Assembly (NCBI GenBank): GCA_949740535.1
Contig: CATJHO010000145.1
Span: 24,475-88,474 of the forward strand
Reading direction: 5' to 3'
DNA: 64,000 nt
Source of the DNA: an uncultured Lachnospiraceae bacterium
GTDB lineage: Bacteria; Bacillota; Clostridia; Lachnospirales; Lachnospiraceae
The notes under the pieces are model-generated. The model did no database searches. It had not been told where the DNA came from and saw only the letters and a list, made by a program, of their open reading frames with translations. This document shows positions 44,054-53,800 of the stretch, piece after piece (the first letter of the stretch is position 1; every line of letters starts with the position of its first letter). Both the position numbers and the translations under genes were made by a program.

Positions 44054-45247
44054 ATGAAAATTTTAGTATTGAACTGTGGAAGCTCTTCTTTGAAGTATCA
44101 GCTTATTGATATGGAGAATGAGAGCGTAATGGCAAAGGGACTCTGCGAGAGAATCGGAATTGAGGGTTCTAAGCTGACCCACAAGGCGGGTGACAAGGAA
44201 ATGGCCGTAGAGGAGCCTATGCCCAAGCATACGGAGGCTATTTCTCTGGTTATGAAGGCTCTGGTGGATCCGGAATACGGCGTATTGAAGGATACCAGCG
44301 AGATTTCCGCAGTGGGACACCGGGTACTTCACGGCGGTATGAAGTTTACGGAATCCATCGTGGTAAATGAGGATGTAAAAGCCGTAATCCGTGAATGTTT
44401 TGACTTGGGACCGCTTCACAATCCGGCAAACCTGATGGGAATCGAGGCCTGTGAGGAGGCTATGCCCGGCGTGCCGAACGTGGCAGTGTTTGATACTACT
44501 TTTGGTATGGCTATGGCAGAGAAGGCGTATCTCTATGCCATTCCTCATGAGTACTTTGAGAAATACAGCATCCGCCGTTACGGCTTCCACGGAACCAGCC
44601 ATATGTTCGTATCCGGCGAGGCTCTTAAATTCGCAGGCCTTGACCCGGAGAAGGGGAAAGTTATTGTATGCCATCTGGGCAACGGCGCCAGCATTTCTGC
44701 ATCCATCGGCGGCAGATGTGTGGATACTTCCATGGGCCTGACTCCATTGGAGGGTCTGATCATGGGAACCAGAAGCGGAGATGTGGATCCGGCAGTGCTG
44801 CAGTTTATCTGCAACAAAGAGGGCAAAGATGTAAATGAGATGCTGAACATCTTAAACAAGAAATCCGGTATGCTGGGCATGAGCGGCGGCGTATCCAGCG
44901 ATTTCCGTGACATCGAGAAGGCCAAATCCGAAGGAAACCATCTGGCAGAAGTAGCGCTGGATGCATTCGTTTACCGGGTGGCAAAATACATTGGAGCTTA
45001 CACCGCAGCCATGAACGGCGTGGATGCCATTGCATTTACTGCAGGCGTAGGTGAGAATGATATGAAGACACGCAAAGCCATCTGCAGCTATCTGGGTTAT
45101 CTGGGTGTTGAGATTGATGACAAGGCCAATAACTGCCGTGGAAAGAATCAGATGATTTCTACCGCGGATTCCAAGGTAAAGGTAATGATTCTGCCCACCA
45201 ACGAGGAGCTGGCCATTGCAAGAGAGACTCTGCGGTTGACGAAATAA
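44054..45247 (+). CDS. ackA: Acetate kinase
   Basis: 397 residues, full-length. It converts acetyl phosphate and ADP to acetate and ATP. Family motifs: MKILVLNCGSSSLKYQLI at the start, RVLHGGMKF, RRYGFHGTSHMFVS with the catalytic His, and CHLGNGASISA. It lies 180 bp after pduL, with a GC-rich spacer containing a small GCCGC/GCGGC hairpin but no clear terminator, so co-transcription with pduL is probable. TAAGGAGAATAC precedes the start. Confidence 0.96.
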   Translation: MKILVLNCGSSSLKYQLIDMENESVMAKGLCERIGIEGSKLTHKAGDKEMAVEEPMPKHTEAISLVMKALVDPEYGVLKDTSEISAVGHRVLHGGMKFTESIVVNEDVKAVIRECFDLGPLHNPANLMGIEACEEAMPGVPNVAVFDTTFGMAMAEKAYLYAIPHEYFEKYSIRRYGFHGTSHMFVSGEALKFAGLDPEKGKVIVCHLGNGASISASIGGRCVDTSMGLTPLEGLIMGTRSGDVDPAVLQFICNKEGKDVNEMLNILNKKSGMLGMSGGVSSDFRDIEKAKSEGNHLAEVALDAFVYRVAKYIGAYTAAMNGVDAIAFTAGVGENDMKTRKAICSYLGYLGVEIDDKANNCRGKNQMISTADSKVKVMILPTNEELAIARETLRLTK

Positions 45248-45261
45248 TTACACCTTTAGGG

Positions 45262-45290
45262 CTTGACAAACTCCTTGACAGAAGATATAC
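45262..45290 (+). promoter_or_regulatory. Promoter of DUF177-rpmF
   Basis: TTGACA (45262-45267), 17-bp spacer, TATACT (45285-45290), 28 bp before the coding start. Confidence 0.85.
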
Positions 45291-45317
45291 TATTCTAGTA
45301 TGTGTTAGGAGAGGATT

Positions 45318-45851
45318 ATGCTCATTCATTTAAATGATGTTTTATCCTGTGAGGACAAGGCAGCGGTGAGGACAGCAGACATCGGATTTGAGTCCTTTGA
45401 CTTGGAGCTTGGGAGCTTTCCGATTGTGAAGAAAGAGCCCTTTGAGCTGACTTTGACCAATCTTGGCGGGGAGAAGCTGAAGATTGAGGGAAGTATAAAG
45501 CTTACGGCGGCAGTTCCCTGTGACCGTTGTCTAGAAGAAGTAAAGATACCTTTTGCGCTTGCTGTCAGCAGAGAAGTGGATATGAAGCAGACGGCTGAGG
45601 GGAGGATCGCGGATCTGGATGAAACAGATTTTATCGATGGATACAGCCTGGATACAGACAAGCTTGTCTACAGTGAGATTTTGATGAACTGGCCCATGAA
45701 GACCCTGTGCAGGGAAGACTGCAGGGGGATCTGCAGAAAATGCGGCGCCAATCTCAATCGTGGCAGCTGCAGCTGTGATACACAGGAGCTGGATCCCAGA
45801 ATGGCCGTAATAGCCGAGATATTTAAGAATAGTAATTTAGAGGAGGTGTAA
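45318..45851 (+). CDS. yceD: DUF177 / YceD-family protein
   Basis: 177 residues. YceD proteins precede rpmF in most bacteria and are implicated in 23S rRNA processing or accumulation; biochemical role unsettled. Visible features: VPCDRCLEEV in the middle, and the C-terminal cysteine cluster CREDCRGICRKCGANLNRGSCSC, a probable metal site. It lies three bases before rpmF. Confidence 0.92.
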   Translation: MLIHLNDVLSCEDKAAVRTADIGFESFDLELGSFPIVKKEPFELTLTNLGGEKLKIEGSIKLTAAVPCDRCLEEVKIPFALAVSREVDMKQTAEGRIADLDETDFIDGYSLDTDKLVYSEILMNWPMKTLCREDCRGICRKCGANLNRGSCSCDTQELDPRMAVIAEIFKNSNLEEV

Positions 45852-45854
45852 GCG

Positions 45855-46034
45855 ATGTCTATTTGTCCTAAGAATAAATCTTCCAAGGGAAGAAGAGATA
45901 AGAGAAGAGCAAACTGGAAAATGAGTGCAATGAATCTGGTGAAATGCAGCAAATGCGGCGCACTGATGATGCCTCACAGAGTTTGCAAGGCCTGCGGATC
46001 TTATAATAAGAAAGAAATCATCTCCGTAGATTAA
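45855..46034 (+). CDS. rpmF: 50S ribosomal protein L32
   Basis: 59 residues, just below the ORF-track cutoff. ATG 45855 follows AGGAGGTGTAAGCG. The N-terminus ICPKNKSSKGRRDKRRANWKM and zinc ribbon CSKCGALMMPHRVCKACG, with four cysteines, are diagnostic of the C+ form of L32. A terminator follows, so DUF177 and rpmF form a two-gene unit here rather than running on into plsX. Confidence 0.96.
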   Translation: MSICPKNKSSKGRRDKRRANWKMSAMNLVKCSKCGALMMPHRVCKACGSYNKKEIISVD

Positions 46035-46048
46035 ATTTTAATGCAGGA

Positions 46049-46085
46049 AGAGCTTTCTGGTCTGGCTGATCAGAAAGCTTTTTTA
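46049..46085 (+). terminator. Terminator after rpmF
   Basis: AGCTTTCTG (46051-46059) pairs with CAGAAAGCT (46071-46079), followed by TTTTT. Confidence 0.88.
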
Positions 46086-46154
46086 TACTCAGAGGTCTAT
46101 AAGGAAATCAGCTGCTGTACGGCCAAGGGGGCGGCTGGATTCATTAAGTTTATA

Positions 46155-46184
46155 TTGCAATATCAGAAGTGGTTATGATATAAT
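46155..46184 (+). promoter_or_regulatory. Promoter of the chemoreceptor gene
   Basis: TTGCAA (46155-46160), 18-bp spacer, TATAAT (46179-46184) with extended TG. About 97 bp before the start; the leader between shows no known riboswitch. Confidence 0.72.
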
Positions 46185-46280
46185 AAAGCAATAAAAACAA
46201 AGTATTCAGACACCTTTTGCGTACCCTTATGAAAGGGGCAGGAGAGGGAAGAAAAGAAAAAAGAAGGAAGGTATATACTC

Positions 46281-47933
46281 ATGCACAAGAGCATCAAAAA
46301 AATGGTTGGAATCCGAGTGGCGGTTGCCCTTGCCGCTGTTCTCTTGTTCAGTGTTATGATGACAGTGAATATTATGCGGATTGATCGTACGCAGACATCC
46401 AGTATTCAGGCAAATGCCTTACTTGACAGGGCTCAGAGCGCGGAGACGGCTCATTATAAATGGTCCAGTAATCTGAGTAATGCATTGTATGCAGGAACGG
46501 AGTTTACGGGAAGCATCGATCCGACTACCTGTGTTCTTGGACAGTGGCTCTATGGAGAAGCCGGTACGGAAGATTCAGAGATTTTGAAACTGCGTTCCCA
46601 GCTGGAGCCTTTACATAAAGAACTGCATGAATCAGCAGTGCAGGTTCTGGAACAGCTGGAAACCAACCCGGAACAGGCACAAAGCTATTATCAGGAAACC
46701 ATACAGTCCAATCTGACCACATTGGTAGGACTTCTGGAACAAGTGGTGGAGCGGGGGACCAAGTTGAATGAAGAAAGCAAGGAAGAGATGGAAGAGACCC
46801 TTGTTATGATGCATGCCACCTCGATTATCGGTCTTTCTCTGTCTTTGATTGCTCTTATCAGTCTGGTGATTTATGTATTGGGTAAGATAGTCAAGCCGCT
46901 GATTATGATTACCAACAAGAGCAAGCCGCTTCAGGATGGACATATAGAACTGGAGATTAACTATCATTCAAGGGATGAGCTGGGTGATCTGGCAGAAACC
47001 CTGGAACGTTCCATGGGACGGATTGGAAGTTATGTAAATGATATTAACCGGATGATGAGCCAATTGTCAGCAGGCAATTTTGATGTGCAGGTTTCGGAGC
47101 CTTATATTGGAGATTTCCGTTCTATTGAAGAGTCTCTTACCAGTTTTACAAGTACCATGTCCTCTGCTCTGGCCAATATCAACGGGGCCCAGCAGAAGGT
47201 ATCAGGAGGAGCAGCCCAGCTGTCAAGCGGCGCCCAGGCTCTGGCTCAGGGAGCAACCGAGCAGGCCAGTGCGGTGGAAGAGCTTTATGCGACATTGGAT
47301 GAGCTGTCCAAGAGCGCAGCCCAGAATGTGAAGGCGGCCTTCAACGCGCAGGAAAATGCCCGTCAGACCGGCGAGCAGGTAAGCATCAGCGAACAGCAGA
47401 TGAAAGAAATGGTAGCGGCCATGGAAGATATTTCAGCGTCATCACGGGAAATTGGAAAGATTATCAAGACTATAGAGGACATTGCGTTCCAGACCAATAT
47501 TCTTGCTTTGAATGCGGCTGTGGAAGCAGCAAGAGCAGGAACCGCAGGAAAAGGCTTTGCGGTAGTATCCAGCGAGGTGCGGAGTCTTGCCACACAGTCC
47601 GACGAGGCAGCCAAGGCTACAAAGGTTCTGATCGAGAACTCTGTTCAGGCAGTGGAGCGGGGCAATCGGATTGTGGGAGAGGTTTCCCAGACCCTGAATA
47701 CAACCCTGGGGCTTGTGATGGAGTCCAACAGCGCTATTGGCAATATTGCGGAAGCTGTCCAGAGAGAAGCGAATTCTATTTCCCAGGTAACGGATGGTAT
47801 CAGCCAGATCTCCTCTGTGGTTCAGACCAATTCGGCCAGCAGTGAGGAATCAGCGGCAGTGAGCAACGAACTGTTTGAGCAGGTACGTCTGCTGCAGGAA
47901 CAGACAAAGAGATTTCAGTTGAAGCAAAGATAA
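46281..47933 (+). CDS. Methyl-accepting chemotaxis protein with an extracellular CZB-like sensor
   Basis: 550 residues. First membrane helix about 12-32, outer sensor about 35-180, second helix about 182-203, HAMP about 205-260, then a signalling domain with the conserved hairpin tip IEDIAFQTNILALNAAVEAARAGTAGKGFAVVSSEVRSLA. The sensor matches the zinc-binding CZB pattern: His58 and Trp61, then C84-x-L-G-x-W89, and H112-x3-H116. CZB domains are more often at the cytoplasmic C-terminus. Zn2+ or hypochlorite sensing is therefore possible, but the ligand is inferred. The HxW spacing is one residue longer than consensus. It sits alone with its own promoter and terminator between rpmF and plsX. 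Confidence 0.9.
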   Translation: MHKSIKKMVGIRVAVALAAVLLFSVMMTVNIMRIDRTQTSSIQANALLDRAQSAETAHYKWSSNLSNALYAGTEFTGSIDPTTCVLGQWLYGEAGTEDSEILKLRSQLEPLHKELHESAVQVLEQLETNPEQAQSYYQETIQSNLTTLVGLLEQVVERGTKLNEESKEEMEETLVMMHATSIIGLSLSLIALISLVIYVLGKIVKPLIMITNKSKPLQDGHIELEINYHSRDELGDLAETLERSMGRIGSYVNDINRMMSQLSAGNFDVQVSEPYIGDFRSIEESLTSFTSTMSSALANINGAQQKVSGGAAQLSSGAQALAQGATEQASAVEELYATLDELSKSAAQNVKAAFNAQENARQTGEQVSISEQQMKEMVAAMEDISASSREIGKIIKTIEDIAFQTNILALNAAVEAARAGTAGKGFAVVSSEVRSLATQSDEAAKATKVLIENSVQAVERGNRIVGEVSQTLNTTLGLVMESNSAIGNIAEAVQREANSISQVTDGISQISSVVQTNSASSEESAAVSNELFEQVRLLQEQTKRFQLKQR

Positions 47934-47946
47934 AGTGTAAAAAGAG

Positions 47947-47984
47947 GACTGCCGGGGAAGAAATCAATTCCCGGCAGTCTTTTT
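47947..47984 (+). terminator. Terminator after the chemoreceptor gene
   Basis: GACTGCCGGGGAA pairs with TTCCCGGCAGTC with one bulged G, followed by TTTTTG. Confidence 0.88.
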
Positions 47985-47997
47985 GTTTATAATTGCC

Positions 47998-48026
47998 TTG
48001 ACTGGCTGAACGGTATCTAGTATTAT
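47998..48026 (+). promoter_or_regulatory. Promoter of plsX-acpP-rnc-smc-ftsY
   Basis: TTGACT (47998-48003), 17-bp spacer, TATTAT (48021-48026), about 99 bp before plsX. Confidence 0.72.
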
Positions 48027-48124
48027 GATAAAGGACCTGATTGAGAAGAGGCTTTGCCTGTAACAGGGCAGGCTGCAGGAACTGTTACTGCTGCTTTTCA
48101 TCCAGGGCATTAGGAGGAAGATTC

Positions 48125-49138
48125 ATGCAGGAAATGATTCAGATTGCGGTGGACGCAATGGGTGGTGACAATGCGCCGGACGAGATTGTCAAAGGCGTGA
48201 TGGAAGCCATTGACTTACGGGAAGACATCAAGGTATTTCTTGTAGGAAAAGAGGAACTGATTCGAGAAAAGTTAAAGGGTTATACTTATAGAGAAGGACA
48301 GATCGAGGTTGTTAATGCCACAGAAGTTATTGAGATGGCAGAGCCGCCGGTTTCGGCAATACGTAAGAAGAAAGATTCCTCAATTGTGAAAGCTCTTAAG
48401 ATGGTAAAGGAAGGAAAAGCAGATGCTTTCGTATCTGCCGGAAGTTCTGGAGCGGTTCTGGCTGGCGGCCAGCTTCTGGTGGGGCGTATCAAGGGTGTGG
48501 AACGGCCTCCACTTGCACCTTTAATTCCTACAAAGAACGGAGTCTCTCTGCTGATTGACTGCGGTGCAAATGTGGATGCAAGGGCTTCCCACCTGGTACA
48601 GTTTGCCAAGATGGGATCCATCTATATGGAGCATGTAGTGGGCGTAAAGAAGCCGAGGGTTGCCATTGTGAACATCGGTGCAGAGGAAGAGAAGGGAAAT
48701 GCTCTTGTGAAGGAAACATACCCTCTCTTAAAAGAATGTAAGGATATTCATTTTATCGGAAGCATTGAAGCGCGGGATATTCCGGCAGGAGCGGCAGATG
48801 TGATTGTCTGCGAGGCTTTTGTGGGAAATGTAATTCTGAAGCTGTATGAAGGAATGGGCTCTGTCCTGATTGGAAAAATTAAAGAAGGCATGATGACCAG
48901 CCTGCGCAGTAAGATAGGAGCGCTTCTGGTAAAGCCGGCGTTGAAGGAGACACTGAAATCCTTTGATGCTTCGGAGTATGGCGGTGCGCCGCTGTTGGGT
49001 CTGAATGGTCTTGTTGTAAAGACACATGGGAATTCGAAAGCGCAGGAAGTAAGGAATTCTATTATTCAGTGTGTCACCTTTAAAGAGCAGCAGATTAATG
49101 ATAAGATCAGAGAGAATATTATAAGAGAGGAAGGATAG
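48125..49138 (+). CDS. plsX: Phosphate acyltransferase PlsX
   Basis: 337 residues from ATG 48125, right after TTAGGAGGAAGATTC; the track start (48041) is upstream noise. It makes acyl-phosphate from acyl-ACP for phospholipid synthesis. Signatures: [35 protein letters not shown] and [10 protein letters not shown]. acpP follows six bases later, as in most Firmicutes. Confidence 0.95.
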   Translation: MQEMIQIAVDAMGGDNAPDEIVKGVMEAIDLREDIKVFLVGKEELIREKLKGYTYREGQIEVVNATEVIEMAEPPVSAIRKKKDSSIVKALKMVKEGKADAFVSAGSSGAVLAGGQLLVGRIKGVERPPLAPLIPTKNGVSLLIDCGANVDARASHLVQFAKMGSIYMEHVVGVKKPRVAIVNIGAEEEKGNALVKETYPLLKECKDIHFIGSIEARDIPAGAADVIVCEAFVGNVILKLYEGMGSVLIGKIKEGMMTSLRSKIGALLVKPALKETLKSFDASEYGGAPLLGLNGLVVKTHGNSKAQEVRNSIIQCVTFKEQQINDKIRENIIREEG

Positions 49139-49143
49139 GGCGT

Positions 49144-49374
49144 ATGGAATTTGAGAAACTGAAAGGGATTATTGCGGATGTTCTGAATGTGGACGAAGAA
49201 GAGATTACTATGGACACGACGTTTACAGACGATCTGGGCGCAGACTCTTTGGACGTGTATCAGATTATCATGGGACTGGAAGAGGAATTTGATATTGAGA
49301 TTCCTCAGGAAGAGGCAGAGAAGATTGTATCTGTAGGTGACGCAGTCGAGCAGATTAAAAATGCAATTGCCTAG
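49144..49374 (+). CDS. acpP: Acyl carrier protein
   Basis: 76 residues, acidic. The phosphopantetheine attachment Ser35 is in [12 protein letters not shown], the ACP signature with Val-Tyr-Gln where ELV is common. Full length for ACP. It carries growing acyl chains for fatty acid and phospholipid synthesis, fitting plsX next door. Confidence 0.95.
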   Translation: MEFEKLKGIIADVLNVDEEEITMDTTFTDDLGADSLDVYQIIMGLEEEFDIEIPQEEAEKIVSVGDAVEQIKNAIA

Positions 49375-49420
49375 GAAAGCGGTACGAGTATAACGAGTTC
49401 CTTGGCTCATAGAGGAATGG

Positions 49421-49466
49421 GCTGCCACAGGAAGTGATCGGTGAAGCGATGACTTCCAGGGGCAGC
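49421..49466 (+). other. Long mRNA hairpin between acpP and rnc, candidate RNase III site
   Basis: Three stacked stems: GCTGCC/GGCAGC, GGAAGT/ACTTCC and ATCG/CGAT, separated by a 3x3 internal loop (ACA/AGG) and one G/G mismatch, with a GTGAAG loop. It lies 65 nt before the rnc start. In E. coli and Streptomyces, RNase III cleaves a leader hairpin of its own mRNA; the same is possible here but not shown. Confidence 0.6.
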
Positions 49467-49530
49467 TTCTTCCATGTTACCGGGGGAAAAGAGGACAGGG
49501 GAGTACTCTTTCAGATATCAGGAGGCAGCG

Positions 49531-50214
49531 ATGAAATTAGAAGAATTGGAGAAAAAGATTGGTTATCAGTTTCGGGATCCCAAGCTTCTGCAGCAGGCCA
49601 TGCGCCACAGCTCTTTTGCTAACGAGCGCCACATGAGCCGGCTTTTGAACAACGAGCGTCTGGAGTTTTTGGGAGATGCAGTGCTGGAGCTGGCTACCAG
49701 CGAGTTTCTGTATCAGAATTATCCCAAAATGCCGGAGGGAGAGGCTACCCGCACCAGAGCCAGTATCGTGTGTGAGCAGACACTGGCTCTGTGTGCCAGA
49801 GAGCTGGGACTGGGGGGCTTTCTTCTGCTGGGAAAAGGAGAGGAATTGACAGGAGGCAGGGAACGGGACTCTATTACTTCTGACGCCCTGGAGGCTCTTT
49901 TGGGAGCGGTTTACCTGGATGGTGGTTTTGCTAATGCAAAAGAATTTGTAAATCGTTTTATTCTAAATGATATCGAACATAAAAAACTCTTTTATGATAG
50001 CAAGACAATCCTTCAGGAGGAGGTTCAAAGCGAAACCACAGAAAGTTTAAGCTATGAACTGGTAAGAGAAGAAGGCCCGGATCACAATAAGCGGTTTACC
50101 GTCCATGCATGTCTGGGCAGACGGATTATCGGGGAGGGAAGCGGGCGCACGAAGAAAGCAGCAGAACAGGAGGCTGCTTACCGGGCCCTTGTGGAGCGGC
50201 ATAAGAAAAAGTGA
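49531..50214 (+). CDS. rnc: Ribonuclease III
   Basis: 227 residues from ATG 49531 with AGGAGGCAGCG upstream (the track starts at 49434 and 49474 have no such site). Endonuclease domain (about 1-150) with the signature NERLEFLGDAVLEL and the second acidic site DALEALLGAVYLDGG; dsRNA-binding domain (about 155-225) ending in GSGRTKKAAEQEAAYRAL. It processes rRNA precursors and structured mRNAs. Followed 11 bp later by smc, the usual order. Confidence 0.95.
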   Translation: MKLEELEKKIGYQFRDPKLLQQAMRHSSFANERHMSRLLNNERLEFLGDAVLELATSEFLYQNYPKMPEGEATRTRASIVCEQTLALCARELGLGGFLLLGKGEELTGGRERDSITSDALEALLGAVYLDGGFANAKEFVNRFILNDIEHKKLFYDSKTILQEEVQSETTESLSYELVREEGPDHNKRFTVHACLGRRIIGEGSGRTKKAAEQEAAYRALVERHKKK

Positions 50215-50225
50215 CGGAGTAAAGC

Positions 50226-53200
50226 ATGTATTTAAAAAGTATTGAGGTGCAGGGATTTAAATCTTTTGCAAATAAAATTGTTTTTGATTTTCATAACGGA
50301 ATTACCGGCATTGTGGGCCCAAATGGCAGCGGCAAGAGCAATGTGGCGGACGCCGTGCGCTGGGTGTTAGGGGAACAGCGGGTGAAGCAGCTTCGGGGCG
50401 GCAGTATGCAGGATGTGATTTTTTCAGGCACCGAGAGCCGCAGACCCTTAAGCTACGCCTATGTTGCCATTACCCTGGATAATGGAGATCATCAGCTGGC
50501 CATTGATTACGAGGAGGTAACGGTGTCACGCCGCCTCTACCGTTCCGGCGAAAGCGAATACCTCATCAATGGAACAGCCTGCCGGCTTAAAGATATCAAT
50601 GAGCTCTTTTATGATACAGGAATCGGAAAAGAAGGGTATTCCATCATCGGCCAGGGACAGATTGACCGGATTCTGAGCCATAAGCCGGAGGAGTCCAGAG
50701 AGCTTTTTGACGAAGCTACCGGAATTGTAAAGTTTAAGCGCAGAAAGAACACAGCCCAGAAAAAGCTGGAGGATGAGAAGCAGAATATTCTGCGTATCAA
50801 TGATATTCTTTCCGAGCTGGAGAAGCAGCTGGGCCCTCTGGAGCGCCAGTCGGAAACAGCGAAGGCTTATTTGAAGAAAAAAGAGACATTAAAGATTTAT
50901 GATGTGAATATGTTTCTTTTAGAGACTGCCCGTCTTCAGGAACAGCTGGATGAGGTGGAGAAGAAGTCGAAAACTGCCCAGGAAGAGCTGGAAGAGACTA
51001 CAAGAGCCTACGAGGGGATTAAACAGGAGCATGCAAAGATTGAGGAAGAGCTGGAAGATCTGAACCGGGATCTGGATGAAACGAAGGAATCCTTTGCCCA
51101 GGCAGGCATGAGCCGCCAGCAGCTGGAAGGGCAGATTGAGCTTCTGAAGGAGCAGATTCATTCGGTCCGGGCTAACGATGAGCATCTGCAGGGCCGTCTG
51201 TCCACCATCGGTACAGATGTGCTGGAGAAAAAAGAGTCCAGAAAGAAGCTCACAGAAGAGCAGAAACGGCTGGATACCCAGCTGAAGGAGATTTCCAGCC
51301 GTTCCAGGGAGGCGTCAGAGAGGCTCAATCAGGTCCGCAGACAGATGGAAGCCCTGAACAGCCGGGTGGAACAGCAGAAAAACGCAATTATCAGTCTCTT
51401 AAATGAGCGGGCTTCTACCAAGGGAAGGCTGCAGCGTTATGATGCCATGCAGGAACAGGCTCAGATTCGAAGAGCCGAGCTTAACAAGAAGCTTTTGGAG
51501 GCCAGAAGCAGCGAGGCGGAACAGAAACGTCTTTATGAGGAGTATGCGGGAAAGCTTCAAACCATTGAGACAGCAATCCTGGATCTCACAGCGGCCCAGA
51601 GAGAGAAAGAGGAGGAGGCGGAGAGCTGCCGAAGGACTCTGGGAAAGCTCAATGAGCAGCTGGAGATTGGACAGACAGCCTTCCATCGGGAATCTTCCAA
51701 ACTGGAATCTCTGCGGAATCTGGCAGAGCGCTACGACGGCTATGGAAACAGCATCCGTAAGGTTATGGAACGTCGGGAACAGACGCCGGGAATCTTGGGG
51801 GTAGTGGCAGATATCATCAAAGTAGAGCAGAAGTATGAAACAGCCATTGAGACAGCTTTAGGAGGCAATATCCAGAATATTGTTACGGATAACGAGGAAA
51901 CAGCCAAGGAACTGATTCACTATCTGAAGAAACATAAGCTGGGCCGGGCGACCTTTCTTCCGCTGACTGCAGTGGGAGGAAGGGATAACTTTCCAAAAAA
52001 GGAAGCCTTAAAAGAAGCAGGTGCATTGGGACTTGCAAGTACATTGGTGCAGGCAGAAGCCAGATATGAAGGTGTTGTCCAGTATCTTCTGGGCAGAGTT
52101 CTGGTGGTGGAAAGCATTGATGCAGCCATTAAAATTGCCCGTAAATACAGTCATTCCCTACATATTGTTACCCTGGAAGGAGAATACTTAAGTCCCGGAG
52201 GCTCTATGACGGGCGGCGCATTCCGCAATTCGAGCAATCTGCTGGGCCGCCGCCGGGAACTGGAAGAGCTGGAAGAAAATGTAAAAAAACTGGAGGAAGA
52301 GATGACAGCAGCCCGTCTGCGCATTGAGGAAGTGAAAGATCAGCGCCGCCGTTTCCGTCAGGAAGCAGAGGAGCTGAACAGCCGCCTGCAGGAACAGTAT
52401 CTCCTTGAGAATACCGTGCAGCTGAACGCAGAACAGGCGAAGACCCGGCTGCAGGAACTGGCTTCCGGTTACGCAGGGCTGACTGCCGAGCTTTCCCAGC
52501 TGGAGGAACAGCTTCAGGATATCAGCCAGAACCGCGCAGCCATCGGCCAGGAGCTGAAAGTCTCCGAAGAGCAGGAAGAGGCTCATGAAAGGGATACCTT
52601 AGAGGCCCAGAAGGAACTGGAAGGAATCCGCCTGGAAGAAGAAAAAAGCGTGCAGGAATGTGAGGGCATTCATCTGGAAGTGGCTGCTATCACCCAGAAG
52701 GTAGAGTTTGTCAATGAAAATGTGGCGCGGATTGACCGGGAGCTGGAGCGCTTCCGTATGGAGGAGGAAACGCTTAAGGCAGGTGTAGTACAGGGCAGCC
52801 GTGATATTCAGGCCAAAGAAGAGGGAATCCTGGCCCTGACGGGTCAGATAGAACAGCTGAATGTAAGAAGCCGGACCCTGGAGCAGAGGACGAAGGACCT
52901 GGCTGAAAAGCGTGAAAATCTTTTAAGCGGCCAGAAAGAGTTCTTTGCCCGCCGGGAAGAGCTTTCCGAGCACCGCAGCCGTCTGGACAAAGAGGCGTTC
53001 CGTCTGAACAGTCAGAGAGAGCGCCTGGAAGAAAGTGCAGAGGCCCAGGCGGATTATATGTGGCAGGAATATGAGCTTACCTACAATTCGGCCCTTCCTC
53101 TGCAAAATAAGGCGTACACGGAGCTGGGAGAGCTGAAAAAGCAGATTTCGGCTTTGAAAGAAGAGATTCGTAAGCTGGGGGATGTGAATGTAAATGCCAT

Positions 53201-53783
53201 AGAGGATTTCAAAAATGTCTCCGAGCGTTATGAATTTATGAACAATCAGCGGAATGATCTGGTGAAAGCGGAAGAAACTCTGAAAGGAATTATAGCAGAG
53301 CTGGATTCCGGTATGCGCCGTCAGTTCAAAGAGCAGTTTGAGCGGATCCGTGTGGAGTTTGACAAAGCCTTCAAGGAGCTCTTCGGCGGCGGAAAGGGAA
53401 CCCTGGAGCTGAATGAAGAGGAGGATATCCTGGAGGCGGGAATCCGGATTATCGCCCAGCCGCCGGGAAAGAAGCTGCAGAATATGATGCAGCTCTCCGG
53501 AGGAGAGAAAGCCCTGACAGCCATTTCACTGCTCTTTGCTATTCAGAACCTTAAGCCTTCGCCTTTCTGTCTGCTGGATGAGATTGAAGCGGCTTTGGAT
53601 GATTCCAATGTGGGACGTTTCTCAAAATATCTTCACAAGTTGACAAAAAATACACAGTTTATTATTATTACTCATAGGAAGGGAACTATGGAGGCGGCAG
53701 ACCGCCTGTATGGCATCACCATGCAGGAAAAAGGCGTATCGGCCCTTGTTTCCGTAAACCTGATAGAAGAAGATTTGACTTAA
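50226..53783 (+). CDS. smc: Chromosome segregation protein SMC
   Basis: 1185 residues, full length. Head: Walker [22 protein letters not shown] near the N-terminus, ABC signature [18 protein letters not shown] and Walker [20 protein letters not shown] near the C-terminus. Two long coiled coils (about 170-500 and 670-1010) flank a hinge (about 510-640) containing [30 protein letters not shown]. It compacts and segregates the chromosome with ScpA and ScpB, which are not in the window. Confidence 0.97.
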   Translation: MYLKSIEVQGFKSFANKIVFDFHNGITGIVGPNGSGKSNVADAVRWVLGEQRVKQLRGGSMQDVIFSGTESRRPLSYAYVAITLDNGDHQLAIDYEEVTVSRRLYRSGESEYLINGTACRLKDINELFYDTGIGKEGYSIIGQGQIDRILSHKPEESRELFDEATGIVKFKRRKNTAQKKLEDEKQNILRINDILSELEKQLGPLERQSETAKAYLKKKETLKIYDVNMFLLETARLQEQLDEVEKKSKTAQEELEETTRAYEGIKQEHAKIEEELEDLNRDLDETKESFAQAGMSRQQLEGQIELLKEQIHSVRANDEHLQGRLSTIGTDVLEKKESRKKLTEEQKRLDTQLKEISSRSREASERLNQVRRQMEALNSRVEQQKNAIISLLNERASTKGRLQRYDAMQEQAQIRRAELNKKLLEARSSEAEQKRLYEEYAGKLQTIETAILDLTAAQREKEEEAESCRRTLGKLNEQLEIGQTAFHRESSKLESLRNLAERYDGYGNSIRKVMERREQTPGILGVVADIIKVEQKYETAIETALGGNIQNIVTDNEETAKELIHYLKKHKLGRATFLPLTAVGGRDNFPKKEALKEAGALGLASTLVQAEARYEGVVQYLLGRVLVVESIDAAIKIARKYSHSLHIVTLEGEYLSPGGSMTGGAFRNSSNLLGRRRELEELEENVKKLEEEMTAARLRIEEVKDQRRRFRQEAEELNSRLQEQYLLENTVQLNAEQAKTRLQELASGYAGLTAELSQLEEQLQDISQNRAAIGQELKVSEEQEEAHERDTLEAQKELEGIRLEEEKSVQECEGIHLEVAAITQKVEFVNENVARIDRELERFRMEEETLKAGVVQGSRDIQAKEEGILALTGQIEQLNVRSRTLEQRTKDLAEKRENLLSGQKEFFARREELSEHRSRLDKEAFRLNSQRERLEESAEAQADYMWQEYELTYNSALPLQNKAYTELGELKKQISALKEEIRKLGDVNVNAIEDFKNVSERYEFMNNQRNDLVKAEETLKGIIAELDSGMRRQFKEQFERIRVEFDKAFKELFGGGKGTLELNEEEDILEAGIRIIAQPPGKKLQNMMQLSGGEKALTAISLLFAIQNLKPSPFCLLDEIEAALDDSNVGRFSKYLHKLTKNTQFIIITHRKGTMEAADRLYGITMQEKGVSALVSVNLIEEDLT

Positions 53784-53800
53784 AATATAAGTTCTAACAC

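Noticed and set aside
43307-45247. Microcompartment locus suggested by PduL
   Set aside because: No shell proteins, no targeting helix on PduL, and ackA is the next gene; this is a housekeeping acetate pathway.
46086-46280. Cyclic-di-GMP riboswitch before the chemoreceptor gene
   Set aside because: Such elements are common before chemotaxis genes in Clostridia, but none of the conserved GEMM sequence blocks is present here.
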